Shown here piece by piece: positions 8,216-17,477 of a stretch of DNA of 64,000 nt (its first letter is position 1; the number at the start of each line of letters is the position of its first letter). A model generated the notes under the pieces. It did not search any database. It was given only the letters and a program-made list of their open reading frames with translations, and was not told the DNA's origin. The translations under genes were made by a program, and so were the position numbers. Origin of the DNA: Nitrospirota bacterium (GTDB taxonomy: Bacteria > Nitrospirota > Thermodesulfovibrionia > Thermodesulfovibrionales > UBA6898); the NCBI GenBank assembly GCA_021783515.1, contig JAJXTV010000005.1:1-64000 (forward strand), read 5' to 3'.

Positions 8216-10826
8216 TCGCTCCGCAGCACTTTTTATACTTTTTGCCGCTTCCGCATGGGCAGGGCTCGTTCCGGCCGGTCTTCTTGCCCTTCGTAACCGG
8301 CTGCGCCGATCCGCCTTCCCCCCTGTTGTAATTGAGATTGATCCTTCTTTGCTGGGACCTCACAACCGATTCCTGGTTCCGCTGGATCTGTATCTTGAAG
8401 AGTCTCGAGACGATTTCGGTAGCCATCCTGCCGGACAGTTCGGAGAACATGTCGAAGGCCTCTCTCTTATATTCCACAAGAGGGTCCCTCTGCCCATATC
8501 CCCTCAGCCCGATGCCTTCTTTCATGTGGTCCATGGCAAGCAGGTGATCTTTCCACTGCGTGTCCACCACCTGCAGAACGATCATCTTCTCGAGGTACTG
8601 CATCATCTCCTGACCGATCTCGGCCTCTTTGACCGCGTACGATTCCTTCACCTCTGCCGAGAGTTGTTCCCTCAATGCTTCAATCGTTTCAGGCGGGGTA
8701 TCGAGATAGAGAGAAAAGACGCCGTAGAGCGAGTCCTTCAGGCCCTTCAAGTCCCATTCGGACGATCTCGTGTCCTCGGGACAATAAATCGAGAGCAGTT
8801 CGTCGACGATATCGTCCATCATGCCGAGGACTCTGTTCCTGAAACCGTCCCCGCCGTGAAGCACTTCCTTTCTAAAGGCGTAAATCTCAGTCCTCTGCTT
8901 GTTCATGACGTCGTCGTATTCGAGGAGGTGCTTCCTGATGTCGAAGTTCTGAGACTCGACCCTTTTCTGGGCATTCTCAATCGCCTTTGAGACCATTCTG
9001 TTTTCGATCGGCACGTCCTCATCCATGCCGAGCCTGCCCATGAGTCCGGAAATCTTGTCAGACCCGAATATTCTCATGAGATCATCCTCGAGAGAGAGAT
9101 AAAAACGGGTTGAACCGGGATCCCCCTGCCGGCCGGAGCGGCCTCTCAGCTGGTTGTCGATCCTGCGGGACTCGTGCCGCTCGGTTCCCAGGATATGAAG
9201 TCCGCCGGCAGCAAGCACCTTTTCCTTGTCAGCCTCGCACTGTCTTTCGGCCCTTTCAAGCGTCTTCTCCCACTCTTCATCGGTATATTCGGGCTTGTCC
9301 TGAAGCATCTCGCGGGCTAGTCCCGCGGGGTTTCCGCCGAGAATAATGTCGGTCCCCCTGCCGGCCATATTGGTCGCGATGGTAACGGCGCCGATCCTGC
9401 CGGCCTGGACGATGATCTCCGCCTCTTTCTCGTGATATTTCGCGTTCAGGACCGAATGCCTGATCCCCTTCTTCTTGAGGAGACTGCTCAGCAGCTCCGA
9501 CTTCTCTATCGAGATCGTTCCGACGAGCACCGGCTGTCCCTTCTTGTTGAGCTCTTCTATCTCTTTGATGACGGAGTGAAACTTCCCATTCTCCGTCTTA
9601 TAGATCACGTCGGGATGATCAGCTCTTATCATCGGCCTGTTCGTAGGGATCACCACGACGTCGAGGTTGTAGATCTTCGCAAACTCTGCGGCCTCGGTTT
9701 CAGCCGTGCCGGTCATCCCCGCCAGCTTGTTGTACATACGGAAATAGTTCTGAAAGGTGATCGTGGCAAGGGTCTGGTTTTCGCTTGCGATCTTGACGTT
9801 TTCCTTGGCCTCGACCGCCTGGTGGAGCCCGTCGGACCAGCGCCGTCCCGGCATAAGCCTGCCCGTAAATTCATCGACAATGATCACCTCTCCGTCTTTG
9901 ACGACGTAATCGACGTCCCGTCTGAAGAGGGTATGCGCCTTGAGAGCCTGCAGCACATGATGGACGAGTTCGATGTTGGCAGGGTCGTAGAGGTTGCCCG
10001 CGCCGATGAGCCTTTCAGCCTTGATGTTGCCTTCTTCGGTGAGTATGGCGGTTCGTGCCTTTTCGTCGACCGTGTAGTCGGTCTCCTTTTCCAGTTTCGG
10101 GATTATCTTGTCGATCTTGTAGTACTTGTCGGTAGATTCCTCGGAAGGACCGGAAATAATGAGCGGGGTGCGGGCCTCGTCAATCAGGATGCTGTCAACC
10201 TCGTCGACAATGGCGAAATTCAACTCACGCTGGACGAACTGGGAGAGATCATACTTCATATTGTCCCTGAGGTAGTCGAATCCGAATTCGTTGTTCGTTC
10301 CATAGGTGATGTCGGAGTTGTACGCTTTCTGTCTTTCCTCATCGGTCAGGCCGTGAACGATGACCCCGACGGTCAATCCGAGGGACTGGTACAGCGGCCC
10401 CATCCATTGGGCGTCTCTTTTCGCCAGGTAATCGTTTACGGTCACGACATGCACACCGCGCCCGTCGATTGCATTGAGATAGACGGGTAGGGTGGCCACA
10501 AGGGTCTTTCCTTCACCGGTCTTCATTTCCCCGATCTTGCCCTCATGAAGAAACATTCCGCCTATCATCTGGACATCGAAATGCCGCATCTTCAGTACGC
10601 GCCTCGACGCCTCGCGGACAACTGCAAAGGCCTCGGGCAGCAGGTCGTCGAGGGTCTCTCCGTTTTCAAGTCTGCTCCTGAATTCGGATGTCTTGCCCCT
10701 GAGCTGCTCGTCGGAAAGACCCGATAGCGCGGGCTCATGCGAATTGATGCGCGAGACTATAGGGAGAACACGGTTTACTTCGCGTTCATTCTTCGTGCCG
10801 ATAATTTTTTTCAATATTCCGAACAT
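8208..10826 (-). CDS. secA: Preprotein translocase ATPase SecA
   Basis: 872 residues, normal length. The nucleotide-binding motor is clear: Walker A ([10 protein letters not shown], about residue 100), the [14 protein letters not shown] box, and the G-R-G-T-D-I helicase-type motif. The last 25 residues hold the zinc-binding SEC-C tail ([13 protein letters not shown]), which binds SecB or lipids. SecA drives unfolded proteins through SecYEG. It is the first gene of a minus-strand run with the GGDEF and MglA-like genes, an unusual partnership that may just reflect transcription read-through. Confidence 0.98.
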   Translation of the reverse strand: MFGILKKIIGTKNEREVNRVLPIVSRINSHEPALSGLSDEQLRGKTSEFRSRLENGETLDDLLPEAFAVVREASRRVLKMRHFDVQMIGGMFLHEGKIGEMKTGEGKTLVATLPVYLNAIDGRGVHVVTVNDYLAKRDAQWMGPLYQSLGLTVGVIVHGLTDEERQKAYNSDITYGTNNEFGFDYLRDNMKYDLSQFVQRELNFAIVDEVDSILIDEARTPLIISGPSEESTDKYYKIDKIIPKLEKETDYTVDEKARTAILTEEGNIKAERLIGAGNLYDPANIELVHHVLQALKAHTLFRRDVDYVVKDGEVIIVDEFTGRLMPGRRWSDGLHQAVEAKENVKIASENQTLATITFQNYFRMYNKLAGMTGTAETEAAEFAKIYNLDVVVIPTNRPMIRADHPDVIYKTENGKFHSVIKEIEELNKKGQPVLVGTISIEKSELLSSLLKKKGIRHSVLNAKYHEKEAEIIVQAGRIGAVTIATNMAGRGTDIILGGNPAGLAREMLQDKPEYTDEEWEKTLERAERQCEADKEKVLAAGGLHILGTERHESRRIDNQLRGRSGRQGDPGSTRFYLSLEDDLMRIFGSDKISGLMGRLGMDEDVPIENRMVSKAIENAQKRVESQNFDIRKHLLEYDDVMNKQRTEIYAFRKEVLHGGDGFRNRVLGMMDDIVDELLSIYCPEDTRSSEWDLKGLKDSLYGVFSLYLDTPPETIEALREQLSAEVKESYAVKEAEIGQEMMQYLEKMIVLQVVDTQWKDHLLAMDHMKEGIGLRGYGQRDPLVEYKREAFDMFSELSGRMATEIVSRLFKIQIQRNQESVVRSQQRRINLNYNRGEGGSAQPVTKGKKTGRNEPCPCGSGKKYKKCCGANE

Positions 10827-10942
10827 ATCAGTAATAATAAACCGAAAGAGGAGAAGAATGCAAGAAATGACGGTATATCAATGTGTTAGGTTAGATGTTT
10901 TTCGACCTCCCGCTCCCGGAAATTGAAGAAACCGAGATCGGC

Positions 10943-12262
10943 ATGTTACATTTTATGATGTCCAGGGCGGTATTTATCTATACATTTGGCTGCCAGATGA
11001 ATGTGCATGATTCGGAAAAGATGCTCGGCATCCTTTCGCAGGAGGGATATGAGCGGGCGGAAAGCGCGGAAGACGCAGACCTGATCATTTTCAACACCTG
11101 CGCCATCAGGGAGAAAGCCGAACAAAAATTTTACAGTCAGCTCGGCAGGGCCAAGGCTTTAAAGCGAAAACAACGCGATGTAAAGATAGCCGTTGCCGGC
11201 TGCGTCGCACAGGAGTCGAAGGCGAAGATTTTTGCCAGGGCACCGCACGTGGATTTCATCATAGGTCCGCAAAACGTGCATATGATAGGAGATCTGGTTG
11301 CGGGACGGAACCGGGCCTCACTGACCGACGATAACCGGGAACTGGCGTCTCTCGACGTGGCCAGCAGCCGGCAAAGCCGGATAAAGGCCTGGGTTTCCGT
11401 CATGTATGGATGCAATAATTTCTGTTCGTACTGTATCGTACCTTATACTCGCGGCCGGGAGGTTTCTCGGCCGAGCAGTTCTATCGTTGCCGAGATACGC
11501 GCACTAGCCGAAGAAGGATACCGGGAGGTCACGCTCCTCGGCCAAAACGTCAACTCCTACCGGAGCGATCTGGACTTCCCCCAACTACTGGGAAGGATCG
11601 ATTCCCTGGGGGTAGGCAGAATAAGGTTCGTTACCTCACATCCTCGCGATCTTTCCGATGAACTCATCTCCGCCGTTGCCGAACTGCCGGGTGTGTGCGA
11701 ACACATCCATCTGCCTATTCAGTCTGGATCGGACAGGATCCTTTCGCTGATGAACAGGGGATATTCATATGCACAATACCTGAGAAAGATAGAAAAAATA
11801 AGGCAAAAGATGCCGGAGGCGGGGATTACCGCCGATGTGATTGCAGGCTTTCCTGGCGAGACAGCACAGGACCATGAAGCGACGGTGAGGGCACTCCGAG
11901 AGGTGGAGTTCGACGGAATTTTCGCCTTCCAGTATTCCCCGAGGAGGGGAACGAAGGCGGCTGAAATGGAGGGCAGGGTGCCCGACCCGGAAAAATCGGC
12001 GAGACTTGCCGAGATACTTAAGGTTCAGGAGGAAATGACCCTTCGAAGGAACAGGGCGCTTGAGGGAACGATCCAGGAGATTCTCATTGAAGGGCCGTCT
12101 GAAACCGACAGCTCCCTTCTTATGGGAAGGACGCGATCAAACAAGATAGTCACGATAGAGGATGCAGGTGAAGCGGAAGGCTCTGTGGTCAGTGTGCGCA
12201 TAGAACGGGCGCGTCTTCACTCTTTGGCCGGTGCCAGGATTGACTGCGAGGGGCTGGTGTGA
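10943..12262 (+). CDS. miaB: tRNA-2-methylthio-N6-dimethylallyladenosine synthase MiaB
   Basis: Radical-SAM methylthiotransferase. The N-terminal UPF0004 domain starts with T-F-G-C-Q-M-N. The SAM-cluster motif C-N-N-F-C-S-Y-C lies about residue 157, and a TRAM RNA-binding domain occupies the end. It adds a methylthio group to i6A37 of tRNAs reading UNN codons. The start is uncertain: in-frame ATGs at 10895, 10943, 10955 and 10958 all precede the conserved strand, and none has a strong ribosome site. 10943 is a compromise; 10955/10958 would give the shortest lead. The stop overlaps the GTG start of mtaB (GTGA), so the two methylthiotransferases are co-translated. Confidence 0.93.
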   Translation: MLHFMMSRAVFIYTFGCQMNVHDSEKMLGILSQEGYERAESAEDADLIIFNTCAIREKAEQKFYSQLGRAKALKRKQRDVKIAVAGCVAQESKAKIFARAPHVDFIIGPQNVHMIGDLVAGRNRASLTDDNRELASLDVASSRQSRIKAWVSVMYGCNNFCSYCIVPYTRGREVSRPSSSIVAEIRALAEEGYREVTLLGQNVNSYRSDLDFPQLLGRIDSLGVGRIRFVTSHPRDLSDELISAVAELPGVCEHIHLPIQSGSDRILSLMNRGYSYAQYLRKIEKIRQKMPEAGITADVIAGFPGETAQDHEATVRALREVEFDGIFAFQYSPRRGTKAAEMEGRVPDPEKSARLAEILKVQEEMTLRRNRALEGTIQEILIEGPSETDSSLLMGRTRSNKIVTIEDAGEAEGSVVSVRIERARLHSLAGARIDCEGLV

Positions 12263-13494
12263 AGGTAGCCATACTGACATTGGGATGCCGGGTTAACCAG
12301 TCCGAGAGCGCAACTATTGAGGGCTCGCTCATTCAAAGCGGCGTTAATATCGTTAATTTAGATGAAAAACCTGACTATTGCGTAGTCAACACCTGCAGTG
12401 TCACAGCCAGGAGCGATTTTAATTCCCGCCAGCTTATCAGGAGGGCCGCCAACGCAGGGGCCAAGGTGATTGTCACCGGGTGCTACTCACAGCTCAGAAC
12501 TGAGGAGACATGGCGGCTGCCCGGCGTCTGGAAGATCATAGACAGTAAAAATAAACTTGAGGTAATAGGTGAGCTTACCGGTGATAAGTCAGCGCCTTAT
12601 TACGCTTATTACAGTCGTTCGAGGCCTCATTTGAAGGTCCAGGACGGGTGCAATTTCGCCTGCAGTTACTGCTCTGTTCCGCTGGCGAGGGGAAAATCCG
12701 TCAGCGTACGGGAAGAAGAGATTATTGAAAGGGCATGCATCATCGCTTCAGCCGGATACCAGGAATTGGTGCTCACCGGCATACATCTCGGCTCCTATGG
12801 AAAAGATTTGGGGGGAGACTTCTCCCTGAAAAAGCTGCTCGTAAGGCTATTGATGCGGTCGTCAATCAGGAGAATCCGCCTGAGTTCCCTGGAAATAGGT
12901 GAAATTGACGATGAAATGATAGATATCCTCGGCGAAGAGCGCATATGCCGTCATCTTCACCTGCCGCTTCAGAGCGGGAGTGAGCGCATTCTTCGGGCTA
13001 TGAGAAGGGGATATTCACTGAAGGCGTTTGCTTCAACGATAGAGAGAATAACCAGTAAAATAGATAACTTATCGTTAGGGACAGACGTAATCGTCGGCTT
13101 CCCCGGAGAAAGAGATGAGGATTTTGCCGACACCCTGAGCTATGTTAGTCAGCTTCCTTTGTCTTACATGCATATTTTTCCTTTTTCTCCGCGAGCGGGC
13201 ACGGAGGCTGAACAAATGAAGGAGCGTCCGGACAGCTTCATCTCAAAGAGGCGTGCAAAGATTCTTGCTGAAGTCAACCAGGCGAAAAAGAAGGATTACA
13301 TGATGCGACAGTTGGACAGGACACTTGATGTAATAGTTGAGGAGATCGACGGGAAACATTTCACGGGGACATCCGGCAATTACCTTAAGGTGTGCGCTTC
13401 TATGCCCGCTCCTGCCAAGAAAAGCATTGTCCTTGTAAGACCGACTGTCGTAAAAGGGGGACTTCTCCGGGGAGTTCCTATTCAAACATTGTAA
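12259..13494 (+). CDS. mtaB: tRNA t6A37 methylthiotransferase MtaB-like
   Basis: 411 residues, GTG start overlapping the miaB stop. The N-terminal UPF0004 part begins L-G-C-R-V-N-Q-S-E, with further cysteines at N-T-C-S-V and T-G-C-Y. The radical SAM motif C-N-F-A-C-S-Y-C is at residues 131-138. The C-terminal part is TRAM-like. The L-G-C-R-V-N-Q opening is typical of MtaB, which converts t6A37 to ms2t6A37 in ANN-decoding tRNAs, rather than of MiaB or RimO. The coding sequence is noticeably richer in A/T at third positions than miaB. Adjacent paralogous enzymes for i6A and t6A substrates make a coherent tRNA-modification unit. Confidence 0.9.
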   Translation: MKVAILTLGCRVNQSESATIEGSLIQSGVNIVNLDEKPDYCVVNTCSVTARSDFNSRQLIRRAANAGAKVIVTGCYSQLRTEETWRLPGVWKIIDSKNKLEVIGELTGDKSAPYYAYYSRSRPHLKVQDGCNFACSYCSVPLARGKSVSVREEEIIERACIIASAGYQELVLTGIHLGSYGKDLGGDFSLKKLLVRLLMRSSIRRIRLSSLEIGEIDDEMIDILGEERICRHLHLPLQSGSERILRAMRRGYSLKAFASTIERITSKIDNLSLGTDVIVGFPGERDEDFADTLSYVSQLPLSYMHIFPFSPRAGTEAEQMKERPDSFISKRRAKILAEVNQAKKKDYMMRQLDRTLDVIVEEIDGKHFTGTSGNYLKVCASMPAPAKKSIVLVRPTVVKGGLLRGVPIQTL

Positions 13495-13658
13495 GTTATT
13501 GAAGTTACGGAGTAATGTGCCTGCCTAATTGATAGACAGTACCCTTGATGAGCAGATTCCCAGAGGGTGCCCTATCTTTTCCACAACCTTGCTGACAAGA
13601 TGTCAACATGAGGTGTTTAAATGTTATGACTGATAAGATATATTATGTTAACTATGAG

Positions 13659-14828
13659 CTAAACATTAATGTTGCTCAGCAGTTGCACCGCCCCGCGCCT
13701 GTCCTTGATTTTGCCGGTAAATTCAGCCCTCCGAAGCGCTTTGATGACAATTCCCAGCTTCCGTCCTTCCCTTAGTCCCGTAAAGTCTACTATCTCTTTT
13801 GTTGATAAGAGACCTTTCCCTGTTATCTCTCGATAAATTCCGCATATCGGAAGTAGCTCATGAAGCCCCTTAACGATAAAAAAGTCTTCGGCTCCATCTC
13901 CGAGAAGCTCTATCAGGTCGAATAGGGCTTCTTTCGACAGTACTCCATCTCCTTGAAGATTCTCCATGAATGACTGCCCTCTTGCAATGCGCAGCAGATT
14001 CTTCATGACCTTGCGACTCAGGGCCAGTCGGACATCCGTACGGCCAAGGAGAAGATATTCGAGCCTCGCTAATCCCCTTCGGGTGAGGCCCCCGGAGGTG
14101 CAATGGCCTGACCTAAAGCTATAACTTAAAGGTAATACATCAAGTCTTTGCTCTAATGAAGAAGCGCCTTTAAGTTGTGCTTGTAAGTACCGGTTATTAC
14201 AAATTATTATCCTATCCAGAATATCGTCTTCGAGCATCATTCCTAGTATCTTCCACGGATTCTCCATGTTGAGAATTCTGAAAAACTCTAAAGTAATCCT
14301 TTCATATTTCTGAGCTTCCATCAGGCATGAGAGCTCCTTGATCGCCCTTCTGGTTTCGGGGGATATCGCAAAGCAAAGTTCGGCAGAAAGACGGTAAGCC
14401 CTTATGAGCCTGACCGGATCAGCCCGGAGATTATCTACAGAAATCATCCTGAGGAGTCCCGACCCAAGATCGCACATGCCATTGTTCGGGTCCACGATGC
14501 CTTCGTCAGGAGACCAGGCGATCGAGTTGACAGTAAAATCCCTACGCCGAAGATCGGTCTCGATATTCCCCTCAAGCGCAGAAAAATCAATCGTGGAGCC
14601 GTCGGCCAAAGAAATTCTGAAGAGGCGATCCCCCCCAAGGATTACCAATCTCCTTCCGAGGGCCGACGCGACGTTGCCGGCGACGTCTCGTACATCGCCG
14701 CCGACCACGAAGTCACGGTCAGTGCTCGCTCTCGCCAGCAGAATGTTCCTGATATACCCGCCGACAAGATAGATCCGCCGAGTTGCTCCTTCGCGAAAGA
14801 CAAGCCTAGTAAAATGGTCGGCCATCAT
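13659..14828 (-). CDS. cca: Class II tRNA nucleotidyltransferase / poly(A) polymerase family protein
   Basis: 389 residues. The head domain has the nucleotidyltransferase signature G-G-Y-I-R-N at about 23-28, with the metal-binding D-R-D at about 37-39 and a third acidic position in T-I-D-F-S-A. R-R-R-D-F-T-V-N-S and the R-A-D-P-V-R-L-I-R-A-Y helix are the classic class II neck features. Such enzymes add CCA, only CC or only A to tRNA 3' ends, or poly(A) to RNA; the exact activity cannot be told here. No HD phosphohydrolase domain is visible. ATGs at 14828 and 14825 are both possible, and no strong ribosome site is seen. The neighbouring tRNA-Gly encodes its own CCA. Confidence 0.85.
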   Translation of the reverse strand: MMADHFTRLVFREGATRRIYLVGGYIRNILLARASTDRDFVVGGDVRDVAGNVASALGRRLVILGGDRLFRISLADGSTIDFSALEGNIETDLRRRDFTVNSIAWSPDEGIVDPNNGMCDLGSGLLRMISVDNLRADPVRLIRAYRLSAELCFAISPETRRAIKELSCLMEAQKYERITLEFFRILNMENPWKILGMMLEDDILDRIIICNNRYLQAQLKGASSLEQRLDVLPLSYSFRSGHCTSGGLTRRGLARLEYLLLGRTDVRLALSRKVMKNLLRIARGQSFMENLQGDGVLSKEALFDLIELLGDGAEDFFIVKGLHELLPICGIYREITGKGLLSTKEIVDFTGLREGRKLGIVIKALRRAEFTGKIKDRRGAVQLLSNINV

Positions 14829-14943
14829 GCGGCTCTCAAGTGAGAAGAGGTCCGGCTTCAGCGTTATTCACCTCCATTACAAATTGCGCTCGCAGGCGCC
14901 TCCCCCTTCATACTATCACACCCGCGGCTTCAAGAGACCTTGC

Positions 14944-14972
14944 TTGACATTTCGCCATATTCTGGTTTATAA
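14944..14972 (+). promoter_or_regulatory. Sigma-70 promoter for tRNA-Gly
   Basis: A perfect -35 box TTGACA (14944-14949), a 17-nt spacer and TTATAA (14967-14972; TATAAA one base further is equivalent). It ends 9 bases before the tRNA 5' end, as expected for a strong stable-RNA promoter. Confidence 0.8.
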
Positions 14973-14981
14973 AACACTAGC

Positions 14982-15056
14982 GCGGGCGTAACTCAGTGGT
15001 AGAGTGTTAGCTTCCCAAGCTGAAGGTCGCGGGTTCGAATCCCGTCGCCCGCTCCA
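14982..15056 (+). tRNA. tRNA-Gly (anticodon CCC)
   Basis: A full cloverleaf is readable: acceptor GCGGGCG pairs with CGCCCGC, the D-loop contains AGTGGTAGAG, and the anticodon stem TTAGC/GCTGA encloses TTCCCAA, giving anticodon CCC (codon GGG). The T-arm has GGTTCGAATCC, and CCA is encoded after the discriminator T. A consensus promoter lies just upstream. The next gene (cobO) starts 41 bases after the 3' end, so part of its transcript may come from this promoter. Confidence 0.97.
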
Positions 15057-15096
15057 TTCTCAATACGAGCAACCGACCTCCGGACAGGGCTTCTTA

Positions 15097-15621
15097 ATGG
15101 CACAGGGAATGATTCATGTATATACCGGCGACGGCAAAGGGAAGACAACAGCCGCCGTCGGAATAGCTGTCCGGGCGAAAGGCAGAGGCCTCAGAACGAT
15201 GTTCGCCCAGTTTTTCAAGGAAAATGATCCCGGGGGCGAGATCGGCATGCTCCGGCAGATAGGCATAGAAACCCTCGTCTTCGATGCGGTCAAATCCCCC
15301 TTTTTCAACCCCGGCCTCGACAAAGGCGCCATCCGTCAGGAGGCGCTCAAGGCGCTGTCTCGTCTCAATGAGATCTTCTGCGGGCAGGAGTTTGATCTCA
15401 TCGTGGTCGATGAATTTGTCTGTCTCACCTCCGAGGGGATCCTGACAGAAGGCGAAGCGGCAACATTTCTGAAGAATAAGCCCGCTTCCCTGGAACTGGT
15501 TCTCACGGGCGCGGGAGCCGGCGAGGAGCTACTCTCCATGGCCGATTATGCAACGTATATGAAGAATCTCAAACACCCCTATGACAGGAACCTCGACGCC
15601 CGGCGCGGAATCGAATTCTGA
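15097..15621 (+). CDS. cobO: Corrinoid adenosyltransferase (CobO/BtuR type)
   Basis: 174 residues. The P-loop variant G-D-G-K-G-K-T-T is at 11-18, the V-V-D-E-F motif near 105 and the C-terminal R-R-G-I-E-F end is typical of the family. The enzyme transfers the adenosyl group of ATP to cob(I)alamin or cobinamide, completing adenosylcobalamin. An open frame continues upstream into tRNA-Gly, but the ATG at 15097 gives the family-length protein and is the only sensible start. Corrinoid supply fits the Wood-Ljungdahl-type C1 genes further on. I saw no cobalamin riboswitch. Confidence 0.93.
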   Translation: MAQGMIHVYTGDGKGKTTAAVGIAVRAKGRGLRTMFAQFFKENDPGGEIGMLRQIGIETLVFDAVKSPFFNPGLDKGAIRQEALKALSRLNEIFCGQEFDLIVVDEFVCLTSEGILTEGEAATFLKNKPASLELVLTGAGAGEELLSMADYATYMKNLKHPYDRNLDARRGIEF

Positions 15622-15660
15622 AGCCTTATCCGCCCGTTTCGAGTGGCGAACCAACAGACT

Positions 15661-16227
15661 TCATCCGCGGGCGGCCTTCCATACCCGGTAAATCCTTTGC
15701 GCGGCGGTGAACTGCGTAAACACCGCCAGAATCCAGAGTGCGGGAACGATCAGACCGCTGATGGCGCCGAGGGAGATGAGCACCACCCTTTCCGGCCTTT
15801 CAAGAAAGCCGCTTCCGCATTCGAAACCGAGTCCTTCCGCCCGGGCCCTCGTGTAACTCACGAGGAAGCTGCCCACAAGGCTGATGAAACTTAACACAAA
15901 CCCGGTCCTGTTTCCGGCGGCAAGCAGGTTGAGACCGACGGCAAGAATTATAAACGCATCGCAATAACGGTCCAGGACCGAATCGAGGAAAGCACCGAAA
16001 GCTGATTGCTTGAGGTTTGTCCGGGCAACCACGCCGTCCAGAACGTCGAAGAAAGAGGCCCCGAGCACGAGAAGGCCGCCGAGTGTCAGGTCAGAGACCA
16101 ACACCGCCGACGCGCACAGGGTAAGAAGAAATCCCGCGGCGGTGATTGTGTTGGGGTGAAACGGGATACGCCGCGCGATTCCTTCGAGCGGCTTGTCGAA
16201 GACGTGACCGAACTTTTCTCCGATCAA
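15661..16227 (-). CDS. CDP-alcohol phosphatidyltransferase, probable phosphatidylinositol-phosphate synthase
   Basis: 188 residues with about six membrane helices. The family signature D-G-x2-A-R-x8-G-x3-D-x3-D is complete (D-V-L-D-G-V-V-A-R, then G-A-F-L-D-S-V-L-D-R). The enzyme joins a CDP-activated lipid to a small alcohol in the inner membrane. It starts 4 bases after the stop of the inositol-phosphate synthase gene, so the likely acceptor is inositol 1-phosphate, giving phosphatidylinositol phosphate as in mycobacteria. PgsA-type glycerol-phosphate transfer is the alternative; sequence alone does not settle acceptor specificity. Confidence 0.85.
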   Translation of the reverse strand: MIGEKFGHVFDKPLEGIARRIPFHPNTITAAGFLLTLCASAVLVSDLTLGGLLVLGASFFDVLDGVVARTNLKQSAFGAFLDSVLDRYCDAFIILAVGLNLLAAGNRTGFVLSFISLVGSFLVSYTRARAEGLGFECGSGFLERPERVVLISLGAISGLIVPALWILAVFTQFTAAQRIYRVWKAARG

Positions 16228-16231
16228 CGGG

Positions 16232-17332
16232 CTATCTTTCTATCCGCCCCCGGATGAAGTCCTCAACCATTACTTTTGCCACTTCGTCGGGATACTGCGT
16301 TATTGGGTGCTTCATGAAATATGCGGACGGAGACACGAGGGCGCCCCCGATATTCCTGTCCCTGGCAATCTTGCAGCATCGTATCGCATCGATCACGACC
16401 CCGGCGCTGTTCGGGGAGTCTTCAACCGACAATCTCATTTCGAGGTGCATCGGCACATTACCGAACCCCCTCCCCTCCAGCCTCAGGAAACAGACCTTGT
16501 TGTCATTCAGCCACGGGATGTAATCGGAAGGGCCGATATGGATGTCCTCAGGCCCGAGCGGAACCTGCAGCTGGGACTGGACCGCCTCGGTCTTGGATAT
16601 CTTCTTCATTTTCAGGCGAGAGCGGTTCAGCATATTGAGAAAGTCCGTATTGCCGCCGACGTTGAGCTGATACGTGCTGTCGATCTTCACTCCCCTGTCC
16701 TCGAAGAGCTTCGCGAGGCAGCGGTGGATAATTGTCGCCCCTATCTGACTCTTGACGTCGTCGCCGATCGCAGGGATGCCCCGTTCTTCGAATCTGTTTG
16801 CCCAGAGCGCATCCGACACGATGAAGACGGGGATGCAATTGATGAAACCGACGCCGGCTTTCAGGCACTGCTCCGCATAGAAGGCGGTCGCCTTTTGCGA
16901 GCCTACGGGCAGATAGTTGAGGAGCATCTCGGCGCCTGTCTCTTTCAGCACTCTGGCAACATTTACCGGCTTCCCGCCTGCGACGATAAACCTGCGCGAT
17001 TCGGGATAGTCGCCGAGATGATCCGCGACCCCGTCCATCACGGTCCCCATCTGCACCCGCAGAGCCATGCGCGGAATCTTGTGGAAATTCTTTGTGCAAT
17101 TGGGTTTACTCACGGCGGCGGCATCAAGAGACTTGCCCACCTTTCGATCGTCGATATCGAAGGCGGCCACAACTTTAATATCGGCGGGAACATAACCCCC
17201 CAGACTATAGTGCATCAGTCCCTGCGAGCGGCCGGCGTGTTTTCTCCTTAACCTTTTATAGTACTCGATCCCCTGAATCAGCGAACTTGCGCAGTTGCCT
17301 ACACCTGCGATGGCAATACGTATCTCTCTCAT
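16232..17332 (-). CDS. ino1: Inositol-3-phosphate synthase
   Basis: 366 residues of the compact prokaryotic (mycobacterial-type) Ino1 family. The N-terminal Rossmann motif is G-V-G-N-C-A-S-S (about 10-17). Conserved L-N-V-G-G-N-T-D-F-L-N, D-D-V-K-S-Q-I-G-A-T and the K-x-P catalytic region are present. It converts glucose 6-phosphate to inositol 3-phosphate with tightly bound NAD. It heads a two-gene unit with the CDP-alcohol transferase, which defines a probable inositol-phospholipid pathway, uncommon outside actinobacteria and archaea. The ATG at 17332 gives the expected N-terminus M-R-E-I-R-I-A-I-A. Confidence 0.95.
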   Translation of the reverse strand: MREIRIAIAGVGNCASSLIQGIEYYKRLRRKHAGRSQGLMHYSLGGYVPADIKVVAAFDIDDRKVGKSLDAAAVSKPNCTKNFHKIPRMALRVQMGTVMDGVADHLGDYPESRRFIVAGGKPVNVARVLKETGAEMLLNYLPVGSQKATAFYAEQCLKAGVGFINCIPVFIVSDALWANRFEERGIPAIGDDVKSQIGATIIHRCLAKLFEDRGVKIDSTYQLNVGGNTDFLNMLNRSRLKMKKISKTEAVQSQLQVPLGPEDIHIGPSDYIPWLNDNKVCFLRLEGRGFGNVPMHLEMRLSVEDSPNSAGVVIDAIRCCKIARDRNIGGALVSPSAYFMKHPITQYPDEVAKVMVEDFIRGRIER

Positions 17333-17437
17333 GACGTTCTTCTTCCTTGTTCAGCCTCTGTTAGAGCGGGATTCAGCCAAAAATTTATAGCAAAGATTGG
17401 TTGTTATGTCAAGACAATTCGCGAAAATGACGGATGC

Positions 17438-17467
17438 TTGCCATTTCTCCGGCGCTTATTTTATAAT
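17438..17467 (+). promoter_or_regulatory. Promoter of malate dehydrogenase gene
   Basis: TTGCCA (17438-17443), an 18-nt spacer and a perfect TATAAT (17462-17467). The predicted transcript starts about 3-4 nt before the ATG at 17478, so the mRNA would be essentially leaderless. No Shine-Dalgarno sequence is present. Confidence 0.6.
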
Positions 17468-17477
17468 GTCGGCTCAT

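Noticed and set aside
13629-13690. Inverted repeat near the cca stop (AACATT/AATGTT with GAGC/GCTC)
   Set aside because: A weak A/T-rich stem inside the coding end and lacking a T-run; not convincing as a terminator or operator.
15004-15096. Longer CobO start inside tRNA-Gly
   Set aside because: Those codons are the tRNA gene itself; ATG 15097 gives the family N-terminus.
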